From positions 663,743 to 727,742 of the forward strand of contig NZ_JAHBBK010000002.1 in NCBI RefSeq assembly GCF_018390515.1: DNA of 64,000 nucleotides, written 5' to 3'. Positions 17,114 through 26,669 of the stretch are shown piece by piece. The notes beneath the pieces were generated by a model. The model saw only the letters and a program-made list of their open reading frames with translations. It did no database searches and was not told the DNA's origin. Origin of the DNA: Mucilaginibacter sp. Bleaf8. Lineage in GTDB: Bacteria; Bacteroidota; Bacteroidia; Sphingobacteriales; Sphingobacteriaceae. A program made the translations under genes and the position numbers. Positions within the stretch are counted from its first letter, which is position 1. Each line of letters starts with the position of its first letter.

Positions 17114-19180
17114 TCAGGAAATCACGTGGTAATCAGGACCCGGATGCAGTTCGTAATACTTGTTCCAGTAGTCTTTGGAGCTTTTGTAGTATACAGTTTG
17201 GTCAATGCCTAAGTCTTCCATCACCTGGTGACTGGTGCCGCTGGCGTACACCGTAAACGGCTTATCCACGTAGTTCCGCGAATTAGCGCCACGGTATTTA
17301 TAAAACATATTGATGGGCAGGTTGCTGACGTTGCGGGGCTTGGTGCATTCCGGGTCACTGAAAAAGTCAAGGTAACCGTTCACGTACCTGGACAGTATGA
17401 TGATCTGGTTAATGACCCGGATCTTCTCTTCCTTGTACACGTCCATGCGAAGCTTCACATAGATTTCGCCCGGGTTCTCAATCTCGCCCGGCTGGAACTC
17501 AACAAACTGTTTTACATCAGATGCCGCCTGGTTGTAGATCGGGTACACCAGCAGCTTGGCGCCAATGCGGTCATCATAAAGGTCAACCGTCTCGAAGCTG
17601 ATCTGACTGAGCATGGCCGGCATGAGCGCCTGTGTAGGCGTTGTCCAGGTTAGTTTGCGCAATGGCGAAAGCTTGAACAGCAGCTCCGGAGGCAAAAAGG
17701 CGGTCAGCTCCACCTGCTCCGTGCGCAGGTAGAACAAGATCCATTCTTTTAAAAACTCGTTGATCATGCCGCGCCGGGTACCCAGCCAAAGGGAAATCTG
17801 GTTTTCCGTTTCCTGTCCGAAACTGTTCAGGTTGTCGCTGGAGGCATAGGGGTATTGCTGGTAGGCCGAATCGTACTGCATACCGTGGTAGGCCAGTAAG
17901 CGGAGGTCAAACGCATTTTTATAATAGCCCTGCTCATTGTAGGCCTCGCTGGAGGCGGCTTGCGCAGTGAAGCCGTTACCGAGCATGCGCACGCGCGGGA
18001 TGCGCCAGGTATTGTTGGTTTCCCGCCTCGGTTCCTGTGTGCTGGACATAAAGGTGGTACCGATAAAACTTTCGAGTTTCTGCGGTTCGGTATTGTCTCC
18101 GATGAAGTAGCTGTTCACATAGCTGAAGGCGCTGAATAGGTCATCCTTTTCATCGATCGGCTGCACGAGCTCGTAACCGGTGGCCACATATTGTTTGATG
18201 GTATAACCTGGTTCCGTGTAACCGGTTATATCCACGGCTTCAGGCGAAGCGGCAATACGGGGCGAATAGGTAAAGATTGCTTTGCGCTCCTTGCCATCAA
18301 AATATATACCCAGCTTAAAAGTGGAGCGCAGTTTCTTGATGAAATCCGCAATCTTGATGCTTGGCAGGTGCCGGGCAGGTGCCAGCTTGCAGCCATCGGT
18401 GGCAAAAATGTCGTTCATTCCGATAAAGCCGGTATTGAAGATAACGAGGTTAGCGGTACGAGGATCAAGAAAGAAATCACCGGTGGGCTCAAAGCCCAGG
18501 TAAAGGCAAAGTTTTTTAATCACCCAGTGCAGGTAGTAGAACGGCACATAAAAGTGTGTCCGGGCGTTCGCACCATCGTAGGCCATAGGCGCAAAGCCAC
18601 GGTCAGGCGTGTGATAGTTGAACAGGTCAACACTGGAGTCATAGTCCAGGCTACCCGAATCGGGCGAAGTACCGCCCAGCATCAGGTCATTTTTAAAAGG
18701 AAAAAACACGCAGCTGCCTTTTCCCGGATTTTGCGCCCGGTCGTTCAGGGTGTTCAGTACCTCCAGGCGGCTGCTGCCGAGCAGGTCATACACGTGATCC
18801 ACAAAGCTGCCGGCATTCGTATTAATAAAAATATCGGTCAGCAACTTTTCTTTGATGATCTTGGCGAATTCCGCGTTGTCGATCTTGCAGTAAAAACTAT
18901 AACCTTCCGGCGTTACGTCAAAGGAAAGTTTGGCCTGCTTCCAGGGCTGGCCGAATATCTCGATAGTAACCATCGACTCACCTCTGGCCGAGCGGTTCTC
19001 TACCAGGCACGCATTTTTTAAGAGGTCGTTGTTTTTCTCGCTAAATGGTGCCCGGACAGGGTAGGAGTACGAGCCGTTGAATTCGGCTTCATCGTTAAAG
19101 ATAGTTGAAATGTATTCAATGGTGATGGCTTCACCGTTTTCCAACTCCAGGTACTGGCCGTCTTTTATTAATTTTATCAT
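17114..19180 (-). CDS. Tail-tip/distal tail protein (688 aa)
   Basis: 688 residues starting MIKLIKDGQYLELENGEAIT. No catalytic motif is visible. The N-terminal region (SYSYPVRAPFSEKN, then VTIEIFGQPWKQAKLSF) resembles the tail-tip proteins encoded after the tape measure in Bacteroidota siphophages, rich in beta strands and aromatic residues. It lies immediately upstream of the tape measure gene in transcription order (48-bp gap). Call is by position and composition, so the exact part (Dit- or Tal-like) is uncertain. Confidence 0.65.
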   Translation of the reverse strand: MIKLIKDGQYLELENGEAITIEYISTIFNDEAEFNGSYSYPVRAPFSEKNNDLLKNACLVENRSARGESMVTIEIFGQPWKQAKLSFDVTPEGYSFYCKIDNAEFAKIIKEKLLTDIFINTNAGSFVDHVYDLLGSSRLEVLNTLNDRAQNPGKGSCVFFPFKNDLMLGGTSPDSGSLDYDSSVDLFNYHTPDRGFAPMAYDGANARTHFYVPFYYLHWVIKKLCLYLGFEPTGDFFLDPRTANLVIFNTGFIGMNDIFATDGCKLAPARHLPSIKIADFIKKLRSTFKLGIYFDGKERKAIFTYSPRIAASPEAVDITGYTEPGYTIKQYVATGYELVQPIDEKDDLFSAFSYVNSYFIGDNTEPQKLESFIGTTFMSSTQEPRRETNNTWRIPRVRMLGNGFTAQAASSEAYNEQGYYKNAFDLRLLAYHGMQYDSAYQQYPYASSDNLNSFGQETENQISLWLGTRRGMINEFLKEWILFYLRTEQVELTAFLPPELLFKLSPLRKLTWTTPTQALMPAMLSQISFETVDLYDDRIGAKLLVYPIYNQAASDVKQFVEFQPGEIENPGEIYVKLRMDVYKEEKIRVINQIIILSRYVNGYLDFFSDPECTKPRNVSNLPINMFYKYRGANSRNYVDKPFTVYASGTSHQVMEDLGIDQTVYYKSSKDYWNKYYELHPGPDYHVIS

Positions 19181-19467
19181 TTATGATATAAAACTTATAA
19201 GAATATTTTTTAACTTCATTTAATCCCACTTATAAGCTCAAATAGGGCTTTCGTCATAGTATTTTTTGAACCTCACAAAAGCCTGCGGCGAGCGCGGGCT
19301 TTTGCATGTTATGTTATCACTATTATTTTTTACAGAAAATAATCTAAACTTAATGTGCCTTAACAGGTTGATTACTACGAGTAGTTTAACAAATGGACAT
19401 TATGTAAGAGCCGTTCAAGTTTATTTTAGCCGATACAAAACCCGCATAGTCTGCGGGTTTTTTTTGT
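19181..19467. other. 287-bp gap with two terminators inside the tail operon
   Basis: Hairpin 1: CAAAAGCCTGCG (19276-19287) with CGCGGGCTTTTG (19293-19304). Hairpin 2: AAAACCCGCA (19437-19446) with TGCGGGTTTT (19452-19461) followed by T tract on the plus strand. No convincing gene lies between them; a 74-codon plus-strand frame covering both hairpins looks spurious. Hairpin 2 can end the 61-aa gene, and hairpin 1 would block read-through into the tail-tip gene, so the latter probably has a promoter here. Confidence 0.5.
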
Positions 19468-19653
19468 TTAGCGGTAATGCACAATTTTGATGGCGCTGCC
19501 TGTTTGAATTGATGGCAGCGCCACACTTATTCCTTTGAAGCCGATCAGCGGCTCCATCGTTTGCTTCTTATTGGTGGTTATGGTAAGTCCCTTAAAACCC
19601 TTCAGCGGCTCAAGGAACTGTGCGGGTTTGGCTACGACGGTTATACTAAACAT
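19468..19653 (-). CDS. Small phage protein with internal duplication (61 aa)
   Basis: 61 residues, overlapping the end of the 457-aa gene by 8 bp, which supports translation. It holds two similar units, EPLKGFKGLTIT and EPLIGFKGISVAL, about 20 residues apart. No known family; no membrane span. A role in the tail fibre module is inferred from position only. Confidence 0.55.
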   Translation of the reverse strand: MFSITVVAKPAQFLEPLKGFKGLTITTNKKQTMEPLIGFKGISVALPSIQTGSAIKIVHYR

Positions 19654-21019
19654 AGTTGTTAGTTAAGGTTACCCGAATTTGGATCCAAACGGCTGATACC
19701 GGTGAAAGGCTGGCATTCTTGTTGAATGATGCGCTGCCGTTACCAAAGCCCATCGTATCAAACAGCGGCTGCGTGTTCCATTCAAAACGAAGGAAACTAC
19801 CCGGTGCTACAATCGGCGTTACTGTCCAGTCAACATCTGAACCAGGCATCGTATCATTATCAGTCCAGCGCATTTCATATGATAACCGGTCGGGATTGCC
19901 GCCGCCATTGGCAGCGCTGCCGGCATAGATATTCGCATCAGGTACGTTGTTATTGGTGGCCGAACCGCCTGGCTGGCTTTTATTAAACCCTAAAAAGCCG
20001 TTGTACTGCATCAGCTGAATGGCTGCGGGGTTTAATGAAATACGCATCGGTGCGGAAGTTATAGTGCCGGATGCCTTTCCCTGTGCTAAAACCAAATCTG
20101 TACCGCTCATCACTAGGTCGGGGTTCTGTCCATCACTCCGGCTGATCACGGCGTTTGGCTCCAGCCATTGCGGCGCAACCCCGGCCACGAAGGGCACACC
20201 GTAACTCGTGCCGCCTATATTGAGCGTTCCGTCACTATTGCCGGCACCTATGTGCGGACTATCAGCTTGCAGGGTAAAATCATATTTAGCCGGGTTATTG
20301 AACTTTGGCGGCAGGTTAATGCAATTCAGGAAGTAGCCTGGATAATCAGCTTTGAAATCAGCGAGGGACTTGTAAGTGCCGTTCGTACCGTTTCGCAGCA
20401 TACCCATAATGTTGTTGTAGTCCACGTTTCCCACGCTGGTCACGGTTTCCATTGCCATCGTTATTGTACAGTTCCCATTGAAGTAGGTAGCTTTGAAGTT
20501 GTTTAACCCACCCGGAAAACTGCAATCAAGAAAAATTGAGCTTATTGAGGTCGGCCTGCTGGCAATCGTTGCGCCAATTATCAGGCAATTACTAATGCTT
20601 GCACCAACGATGCCAGGCGAAACATTAGGGCAATTTCGGATTATACAGTTATTTATCCCGTTTCTAAATGCAATGGCAGCATAATTTTCAAAGTTGCAGC
20701 CGTAGACCGTACAGCCGGGAGAAACGCTCAAAGAAAAAGTGTTAACACCGTTACCGCGAAAGGTTACCTGCCCGTCAGCAACCATTTGTGAACCCTGTGC
20801 CATTTTATTACTGGAATTTACCGCTTCTTCATAAACACCGGCACCAATAATAATATATACAGCTGTAGCTGCTGATAAAGCGGCAATAGCAGCCATAACG
20901 CCGGAGATAGTTGCTTTGGGTGTATCAGGTGTTAAGCCATCATTGCTGTCACTGCCTGCTTTACTTACGTAATAGGCTAAGAGGCCAGCCGGTACAATTG
21001 CTCTGAAAGTATTAGCCAT
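19646..21019 (-). CDS. Right-handed beta-helix protein, tail spike or fibre candidate
   Basis: 457 residues. The N-terminus (YYVSKAGSDSNDGLTPDTPKATI) is the pattern that opens pectate-lyase-like parallel beta-helix proteins (DUF1565-type), followed by about 200 residues of short repeated strands (NCIIRN, GASISNCLI) and a C-terminal beta sandwich. In a tail operon this suggests a receptor-binding or polysaccharide-binding spike. No catalytic residues can be assigned. It overlaps the upstream 94-aa gene by 8 bp. Confidence 0.7.
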   Translation of the reverse strand: MANTFRAIVPAGLLAYYVSKAGSDSNDGLTPDTPKATISGVMAAIAALSAATAVYIIIGAGVYEEAVNSSNKMAQGSQMVADGQVTFRGNGVNTFSLSVSPGCTVYGCNFENYAAIAFRNGINNCIIRNCPNVSPGIVGASISNCLIIGATIASRPTSISSIFLDCSFPGGLNNFKATYFNGNCTITMAMETVTSVGNVDYNNIMGMLRNGTNGTYKSLADFKADYPGYFLNCINLPPKFNNPAKYDFTLQADSPHIGAGNSDGTLNIGGTSYGVPFVAGVAPQWLEPNAVISRSDGQNPDLVMSGTDLVLAQGKASGTITSAPMRISLNPAAIQLMQYNGFLGFNKSQPGGSATNNNVPDANIYAGSAANGGGNPDRLSYEMRWTDNDTMPGSDVDWTVTPIVAPGSFLRFEWNTQPLFDTMGFGNGSASFNKNASLSPVSAVWIQIRVTLTNNYV

Positions 21020-21296
21020 CGATAGTTGTTGTTAAAGTGTAAAAGATATTGTCAAGCCCGGCCCATTCTTTAGAAGTGGGCAGCTCATTGTACACATACT
21101 GCACATTTAAAAAGTAATTGCCCATAGCATACACCTGCGTCAATGTACGGTGATAGCCGTTGAGCGTTGGTTCAGTACTTTCGTTAATGGGATTTTCCCA
21201 CATGGCCGTGTAAGCCAGTTCCTGCGCTTCGGGTTGTTGTGCGTAAAGCGGTAAGTCGGTATCCCAGATGATACCTTTTGCTAATTCGTAAATCAT
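21012..21296 (-). CDS. Small tail-module protein (94 aa)
   Basis: 94 soluble residues starting MIYELAKGIIWDTDLPLYAQ. No family recognised. It shares its start/stop junction with the 428-aa gene (stop base overlap at 21296) and overlaps the beta-helix gene, so it is part of a tightly coupled string. Possible fibre chaperone or adaptor, by position only. Confidence 0.6.
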   Translation of the reverse strand: MIYELAKGIIWDTDLPLYAQQPEAQELAYTAMWENPINESTEPTLNGYHRTLTQVYAMGNYFLNVQYVYNELPTSKEWAGLDNIFYTLTTTIDG

Positions 21297-22582
21297 TAGG
21301 GTAAAAGTTTGATGTTAACACCTGCAAGGGCCATATTCGGCGCATAAGTAATACGCCAGCGCACCCAGGTACCAGCCGGTATTTTAATATTTTTTGATCC
21401 ATCAACAGGCAATGGCAAGGTTGGCGTGATGTAACTGGTACCATTATCTATGCTATATTGAAATGAAGAGACATTGAACAGGTTAATTGCGCTGATAATG
21501 CCTTGCTCTTCATAAAGTTCCGGCCATTCTTTATTCGGGAAACTATATCCTATAGTATAACTCTTGTTTAATGATTGCTGAACCGCTTGTTTGAAGTCAC
21601 TGATGGTACTGGCTGCCTGCGTACCGGTATGGTTTGCCCGGTTCTTCGCATCGTCAAATGCTGTTTTCAGCGCCGGGTTATCGGCAGGCTGGCCAGTTAC
21701 CTGGGCAAAGGTTGAAGACTGAGCGGCCGCACCTTGCAGGTAGAAGGCGGCATTCGGGCCATACACCAACGTATATATGCCGGGCTGCAAATCACCGGCT
21801 GATAGGCTTGTGCCGTTATTCTTGTAAATCTGAACCGATGCCAGGCCGTTCAATGTGATCTGCGTGTTAACGGCGTTATTAGCGTTTTGCACACGGACAA
21901 TAACAGGTTGGCCAACCGTGTAACCGGTTATGGCGGGCGTAAGCGTACCGGAATAGACGTTCGTCGTGGCGTTATAGGTTAACACCACATAGTTACTCAG
22001 ATCAGTAAGGTTACGGATAGTTCCGGTACCATCAATAAACTGCAGGTTAGTTCCGGTACCGATGGGTACGGTTTTGCCTTTATGCTGCAAACCATTCTGC
22101 AAGATCTTGAAGATATCCTGATAACGGCCGTTATCGTTTTTGCGAAATAGCCAGCCGTTACCGTCGTTCAGATCATTGAGCCACTCAAAGATGTAAAGAT
22201 TGTCTTCTTCATTGGTACCTTGCGCAAACTGATCATGCCGGTCACCGGTGTTTGGGTCAGCTGACCATTTGGGCGTAGTATTGGTACCGTTGTTCAGATA
22301 TACCTGGCCTCGAATGGTACCACCAGACGAGCTGATCACATCGAACTTTTTGGTAAGTGCACTGTCGCTTAGATCAGAAGGGTGCCAAATGTATTCAACT
22401 ACTTTATTGTTTTCGAGTATTCCGATTGTTTGGCCTGAGCGCCTCCAGAGCGGCACACCGGCAATGGCCGAGGCTTTGTCGATCCAGGCGATATCGCCAC
22501 CGCCATAATACCAGTCAATGTTACCGGCTACTGTTCTTTTATATGCGCCAGCGTTTTGTACTGCTGCTGCGTTATCTGCCAT
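21296..22582 (-). CDS. Tail fibre candidate (428 aa)
   Basis: 428 residues with a collagen-free fibre-like composition: many Asn, Thr, Gly; repeated strands; the segment GSKNIKIPAGTWVRWRITYAP at the C-terminus; and a TGTQAASTISDFKQAVQQSL helix near 340 of the sort that recurs in tail fibre trimerisation regions. No enzyme motif. It follows the 917-aa gene by 2 bp and is coupled to the 94-aa gene. Confidence 0.6.
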   Translation of the reverse strand: MADNAAAVQNAGAYKRTVAGNIDWYYGGGDIAWIDKASAIAGVPLWRRSGQTIGILENNKVVEYIWHPSDLSDSALTKKFDVISSSGGTIRGQVYLNNGTNTTPKWSADPNTGDRHDQFAQGTNEEDNLYIFEWLNDLNDGNGWLFRKNDNGRYQDIFKILQNGLQHKGKTVPIGTGTNLQFIDGTGTIRNLTDLSNYVVLTYNATTNVYSGTLTPAITGYTVGQPVIVRVQNANNAVNTQITLNGLASVQIYKNNGTSLSAGDLQPGIYTLVYGPNAAFYLQGAAAQSSTFAQVTGQPADNPALKTAFDDAKNRANHTGTQAASTISDFKQAVQQSLNKSYTIGYSFPNKEWPELYEEQGIISAINLFNVSSFQYSIDNGTSYITPTLPLPVDGSKNIKIPAGTWVRWRITYAPNMALAGVNIKLLP

Positions 22583-22584
22583 TG

Positions 22585-25308
22585 TTAATTATTCGTAAGG
22601 GTAAATACATGATCGTGTGAGCTGTCATAAGTACCGGATTGTGACTTCACATAAAGTTTAAAGCCGAATACCGGGCTACCACCGGCATCATTGACGCTGA
22701 AATTGCTATCGAGCAGCTGGTACTCGGTCGTGATATCGTTATTGGTGGTGGTGTCCATCACTTTGGCAACCTTTTTACCTGGTGCGATAATTACCGCCCA
22801 TCGGGTGAGCGTGATGCCGGTAGCTACGGTAAAGGTGTTAGCGGTACTCCAGGCCGAGTTACCGAGGCGACCTTCGGCTGCGGTTGCCGGGTTAGCGCCG
22901 ACCGCTGACCAGAAATGTTTATACAGACCGGTAAACGATGCGCTGACCTTATCCGAGATACCGGCCTGCATAGCGCCACCGAAATTATTGCCCTTGCTGT
23001 CTTTCGGCTGCGGCCCGGCATTGTAAATCACATCGGCCTTAAAGCTGTTAGCGCCCGGCAGTACCATATAGTTTTGCTTTTGATAGTTAGTTCCGCCAAC
23101 AATCTGGAAGCCGGATTCATCTGCATTCCAGAAACGGTAGCCGGTGGCCTCACCAACTATCGGCATATCTACGCCGCCCGGCCATGTGGCCTGTATTTTT
23201 CCACGGTCGAAATTGAATACCAGGTCAACGGTTAGTACGGTGCCCACTTCAATCTGTGCCGGTTCCTGATGGGATAGCGAAAACTTAGGCAAATTCAAAA
23301 TCGGGTAATAAACCTTGTAGGCGAAAGCTTTCATGGCCTGTGTGAAGTTGGTGCCCTTGGCCAGCGTTGCACCTTGTGTTACGGCACCGACCTGTATATC
23401 AAAGGTGATGTCTTCGGCCAGAACGCCACCGGTATCAATCGCCTGCTGCAACTGGATGAGCAAATCCTGCATTTCTGCAATGGGCATATACCGGTCATCA
23501 TGGTTATGATTTACATCAGCTTTCTGCTTGAGCTGCAAAATGACTTCCTGAATATCTTCGCGCTCCTGGATACTCATGGCGCTCAGCTGGGAATTGATCA
23601 GGGCAATGAAATCATCAACCTGCGTGATGTTGTAGGTTTCCGTTTTGCGGTAATACCGGCTATCGTATTTATCAGCCGGCTCATCATCGGCAGGCGGCCC
23701 GCCACCTACTATGATCGGGAAGTACAGCGCTGCCGGTGCATCGTCCTTATCATCGAAGGTGTACATCTGCTCTTTGAACAGAAATCCCATTTCAAAAGTG
23801 AGCGCGGTCAGATCATCACCATCCTTGAACTCGCTGATCTCTTTGGATGCCAGGGTAACGGGGTAGGCCCGGCCCTTGCGGATCAGGAACTTGTCGCGGC
23901 TCAAAAACAGATCCTTAAACTGTCGGATATCGCGTTTGGTACGATAGCCTGTGGTAATGGTTTCCGTGTTGGTCAGCGAGTTGGAATAATCGACCTGCTC
24001 ACCGTTCATGAGCTGAAACGCGCCTACACGGGTCACGTTGGCCTGCTGCTTCACCAGTTCATAGGCAGCGCTGGCTTTGCCATACGTTATTTGCGTATCG
24101 TAAGTGCCCCAGCTGCTCAGGTACAGGTAATACCGGGTGTAGGGCTTATAGTCGCCATCCAGCCAGTAAGTTTTAATTTCCGATACCGTCGCGCCCTGCT
24201 CGTCCACCAGGTAGACTTCATATTTGTACAACTGCTTATCGCCGGCAACCAGGTTCAGGTTATTCTGCGCGTAACCTACCGGAAAGGTCAGCTTGGTGTA
24301 TTTCGGTACGGCAGGAAAGGCAGCGCCCGGCAGGTTCAGCGTACTATCATCAGTGAAATACATTTTGGTGGCCAGCTGCAGCTGGGCGTAGCCCTGGCTG
24401 AAGGTAACCACCGATAGGAATTCCGGCTGCTCCGGGCGAATGTATTTTTCCTGCGGTTCCTGCTTTAAGAAACGGAGTTTGCCCTGGGAAGTGAATGATT
24501 CCGGAAAAGCGAACTCTTCCAGCAGCTCGTTGCTGATACCGCCCAACAGGGAATAGAAAGTTTCCGTTTTGTTAAGCTTACGGATCACCTGCGTATCGCC
24601 ATACACCTCGGCATACTGCAGGTAGTATTTCCGGAGGGAAAGTATGTCACGCTTCGCGATGGCGTTTTTCAAGCTTGGCCGGTCATAGCCATCGGCCAGT
24701 AAAGCGCCGGTTAGGTGCAGGCTCAGGTCGATAGCTGCTTCACCTGTTATGCCCGGCTCCAGGTAGGCCTCGGACTTCTTGTCGTAACCGCTACCGGTTG
24801 CGTTCTCTACCCATAGCTCATAATACAGCCGGAAGTTTTTATTCAGCACCTCATCAGCGCCGGACTGCATTGTATAAACATAACAGTTATAATCAGACCG
24901 GTCGGACTGGAGGTTGAACGCGGTACCGGGCGACTTGGCCGTAAACTTTACGTAACGGGTACCACCGCCCACCGTATCTGTGGTAATATCAAAATCGCGG
25001 TTCAGGTAAAAGTTAGCGTTGAGGTCCTTAGCGGCCTGGATGATCAGCGCGTCATGGTTTTCGTTGCCTGATATCTTGGTGATCTGGTAACCGCTGTCAT
25101 CCGGAACGGTAGTGACGCGCATCGGCAGCTTCTGATTGCCGTAGGTAAGCGTAAAGGGAATATCCTGATCATCGGTGATGTTCAGGTATAAATAAGCGAG
25201 GCAAACAGCGCCATTATAGGAGCGCTGGGCATCGCTTTTAAAGCGAAATATGTTTGGATTGCGGGAAAAGGAAATTTCCTTGGGCGTGCTGATTAACCGT
25301 ATTGCCAT
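22585..25308 (-). CDS. Large tail-tip/baseplate protein (907 aa)
   Basis: Start chosen at the ATG at 25308 (MAIRLISTPKEISFSRNPN), ten codons after the first possible ATG. The N-terminal ~350 residues are beta-rich; around 640-690 there is a helical stretch (QVDDFIALINSQLSAMSIQ and following) and HNHDDRYMPIAE, a motif common in phage fibre proteins where HxH pairs bind metal; the C-terminus is another beta domain. This fits a tail-tip hub with an attached fibre neck. No family named with certainty. Confidence 0.65.
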   Translation of the reverse strand: MAIRLISTPKEISFSRNPNIFRFKSDAQRSYNGAVCLAYLYLNITDDQDIPFTLTYGNQKLPMRVTTVPDDSGYQITKISGNENHDALIIQAAKDLNANFYLNRDFDITTDTVGGGTRYVKFTAKSPGTAFNLQSDRSDYNCYVYTMQSGADEVLNKNFRLYYELWVENATGSGYDKKSEAYLEPGITGEAAIDLSLHLTGALLADGYDRPSLKNAIAKRDILSLRKYYLQYAEVYGDTQVIRKLNKTETFYSLLGGISNELLEEFAFPESFTSQGKLRFLKQEPQEKYIRPEQPEFLSVVTFSQGYAQLQLATKMYFTDDSTLNLPGAAFPAVPKYTKLTFPVGYAQNNLNLVAGDKQLYKYEVYLVDEQGATVSEIKTYWLDGDYKPYTRYYLYLSSWGTYDTQITYGKASAAYELVKQQANVTRVGAFQLMNGEQVDYSNSLTNTETITTGYRTKRDIRQFKDLFLSRDKFLIRKGRAYPVTLASKEISEFKDGDDLTALTFEMGFLFKEQMYTFDDKDDAPAALYFPIIVGGGPPADDEPADKYDSRYYRKTETYNITQVDDFIALINSQLSAMSIQEREDIQEVILQLKQKADVNHNHDDRYMPIAEMQDLLIQLQQAIDTGGVLAEDITFDIQVGAVTQGATLAKGTNFTQAMKAFAYKVYYPILNLPKFSLSHQEPAQIEVGTVLTVDLVFNFDRGKIQATWPGGVDMPIVGEATGYRFWNADESGFQIVGGTNYQKQNYMVLPGANSFKADVIYNAGPQPKDSKGNNFGGAMQAGISDKVSASFTGLYKHFWSAVGANPATAAEGRLGNSAWSTANTFTVATGITLTRWAVIIAPGKKVAKVMDTTTNNDITTEYQLLDSNFSVNDAGGSPVFGFKLYVKSQSGTYDSSHDHVFTLTNN

Positions 25309-25353
25309 AGCACGAAATTGCAGCGATAGCCGCAACAAAAAAACGACAGCGAT

Positions 25354-25848
25354 TTATGCGCTCCAGCGCTCCGGTTTTACCCAGTGTTCAAAGTAATCCT
25401 GCAGGTTGAACATACAGATGTAGCCGTAACGGTCATCCGCAATGGGGCCGACCGGCGCCATATGGAAACTGTCGAGATCAACCATGCAAAGCTTCGTCAT
25501 CCGGTCGGCAATGACCTGGCTAATAAAATCATTTGCGATTTCTTCGCACTGGCTTTGTCCTTGGATTACTTCCTTTGGTGATGACCGGCTAACTTTTTTC
25601 AATACCAGGAATACGATGGTTTTACCCCAGATAAAGCTTTCCTGCTTCACCGGCAGCATGGTTTTCTCGTAAGGCAGCAGCACCATCACCAGTTCACGCT
25701 CGCAGGCCTTGATGAGGTTCTCGGCGCTGTCTTCTTCGGTGTTAGCAGCGGTAAAACAGGATTGACTGTCATCATCCGGAACGTGCTGCAGCTCGTGATG
25801 GCGGATAGCGTAATTTTCGAAATAGGTAAAAATTTCAAACAGCGTCAT
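25354..25848 (-). CDS. Tail-module protein (164 aa)
   Basis: 164 soluble residues starting MTLFEIFTYFENYAIRHHEL. It overlaps the 274-aa gene by 4 bp (ATGA-type coupling) and is followed by the 907-aa tail gene. No family recognised; the position between an adaptor-like gene and tail-tip genes would suit a tail terminator or neck protein, but this is inference. Confidence 0.6.
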   Translation of the reverse strand: MTLFEIFTYFENYAIRHHELQHVPDDDSQSCFTAANTEEDSAENLIKACERELVMVLLPYEKTMLPVKQESFIWGKTIVFLVLKKVSRSSPKEVIQGQSQCEEIANDFISQVIADRMTKLCMVDLDSFHMAPVGPIADDRYGYICMFNLQDYFEHWVKPERWSA

Positions 25849-26669
25849 ATGTCGTATTGGGATTTGAGCTGGTCCATTTTGTCTTTGTTGCGGTCCAGCG
25901 AAAATAGAATGTAGGTCAGCCAGTCATCTTCCAGTTTCTCCGGGCCTCCGAATTTGGGATCACCGCGCAGATCATCGTACACATCCAGCCAGCTGCCGTT
26001 CGCCTCGCCACCATCAGCCGGCTGCTTTAGCTTTTCGTAAGGCGCGAACAGCTGATACCGGCAGGAGCAGAACCAGACATAAATGCCCTGGAGCGTTGGT
26101 GCGTCCAACTTTTCCAGCATGGCCATGCGGCTATCTACCAGCTGCTCGTTAAATTTTTCGCGCCGGTCGCCGCGGTAAGTGGCATGACCGGGCTTATACT
26201 CGTTACCTTCACCTGCAGGCCGGTACAAACAGGCGGCTAAACCGCGCATACTTTCGAGGGTTTCATCTTCCGGTACGTTTTGCGCATAGGTATTTGCCGT
26301 ACACCATTCTGCAAAACGCAGGTTTTCCATACCATCAGCAGGGCCGATCAGCACCTGTTTACCAATCTTGATTTCCGGTTGATGGTTAACCGTCAGATCA
26401 AGCTGATTGAACACCCACTCGACCAGTTTCACCAGCTCGTACATTTCCTCCGGAAGCAGCTGCTCGATCACGCGCCAGTGATGCCAGGTCAAAAGCACGA
26501 ACGCCCGGACAAACTTATCATGTTCGGACATTTTTTTATCCGTGGCCATGTACAGGCTCGCTAAATGCGGATAATCGGCTGCCGGCACTTCGTTCCAGCT
26601 TTCAGGCAGGTGGATGTCGGCAATCTCCAGCTTACCGTTGATCTCTAATTTGATAACCAGGTTCTTCAT
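25845..26669 (-). CDS. Phage structural/assembly protein (274 aa)
   Basis: 274 residues, Trp- and Leu-rich, with the opening MKNLVIKLEINGKLEIADIHL and a helical body (HWRVIEQLLPEEMYELVKLV). Overlaps the spanin-like gene by 4 bp. I do not recognise the family. Helical content and placement before tail-tip genes are compatible with a tail assembly chaperone. Confidence 0.55.
   Translation of the reverse strand: MKNLVIKLEINGKLEIADIHLPESWNEVPAADYPHLASLYMATDKKMSEHDKFVRAFVLLTWHHWRVIEQLLPEEMYELVKLVEWVFNQLDLTVNHQPEIKIGKQVLIGPADGMENLRFAEWCTANTYAQNVPEDETLESMRGLAACLYRPAGEGNEYKPGHATYRGDRREKFNEQLVDSRMAMLEKLDAPTLQGIYVWFCSCRYQLFAPYEKLKQPADGGEANGSWLDVYDDLRGDPKFGGPEKLEDDWLTYILFSLDRNKDKMDQLKSQYDI

Noticed and set aside
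18191-19021. 276-codon plus-strand frame
   Set aside because: Antisense to the 688-aa tail protein, with no recognisable features.
19266-19490. 74-codon plus-strand frame
   Set aside because: Covers two terminator hairpins and is unlike a protein.
23374-24417. 347-codon plus-strand frame
   Set aside because: Fully antisense to the 907-aa tail-tip gene; shadow of its codon use.
19468-25308. Diversity-generating retroelement in tail fibre genes
   Set aside because: No reverse transcriptase or template-variable repeat seen in the window.
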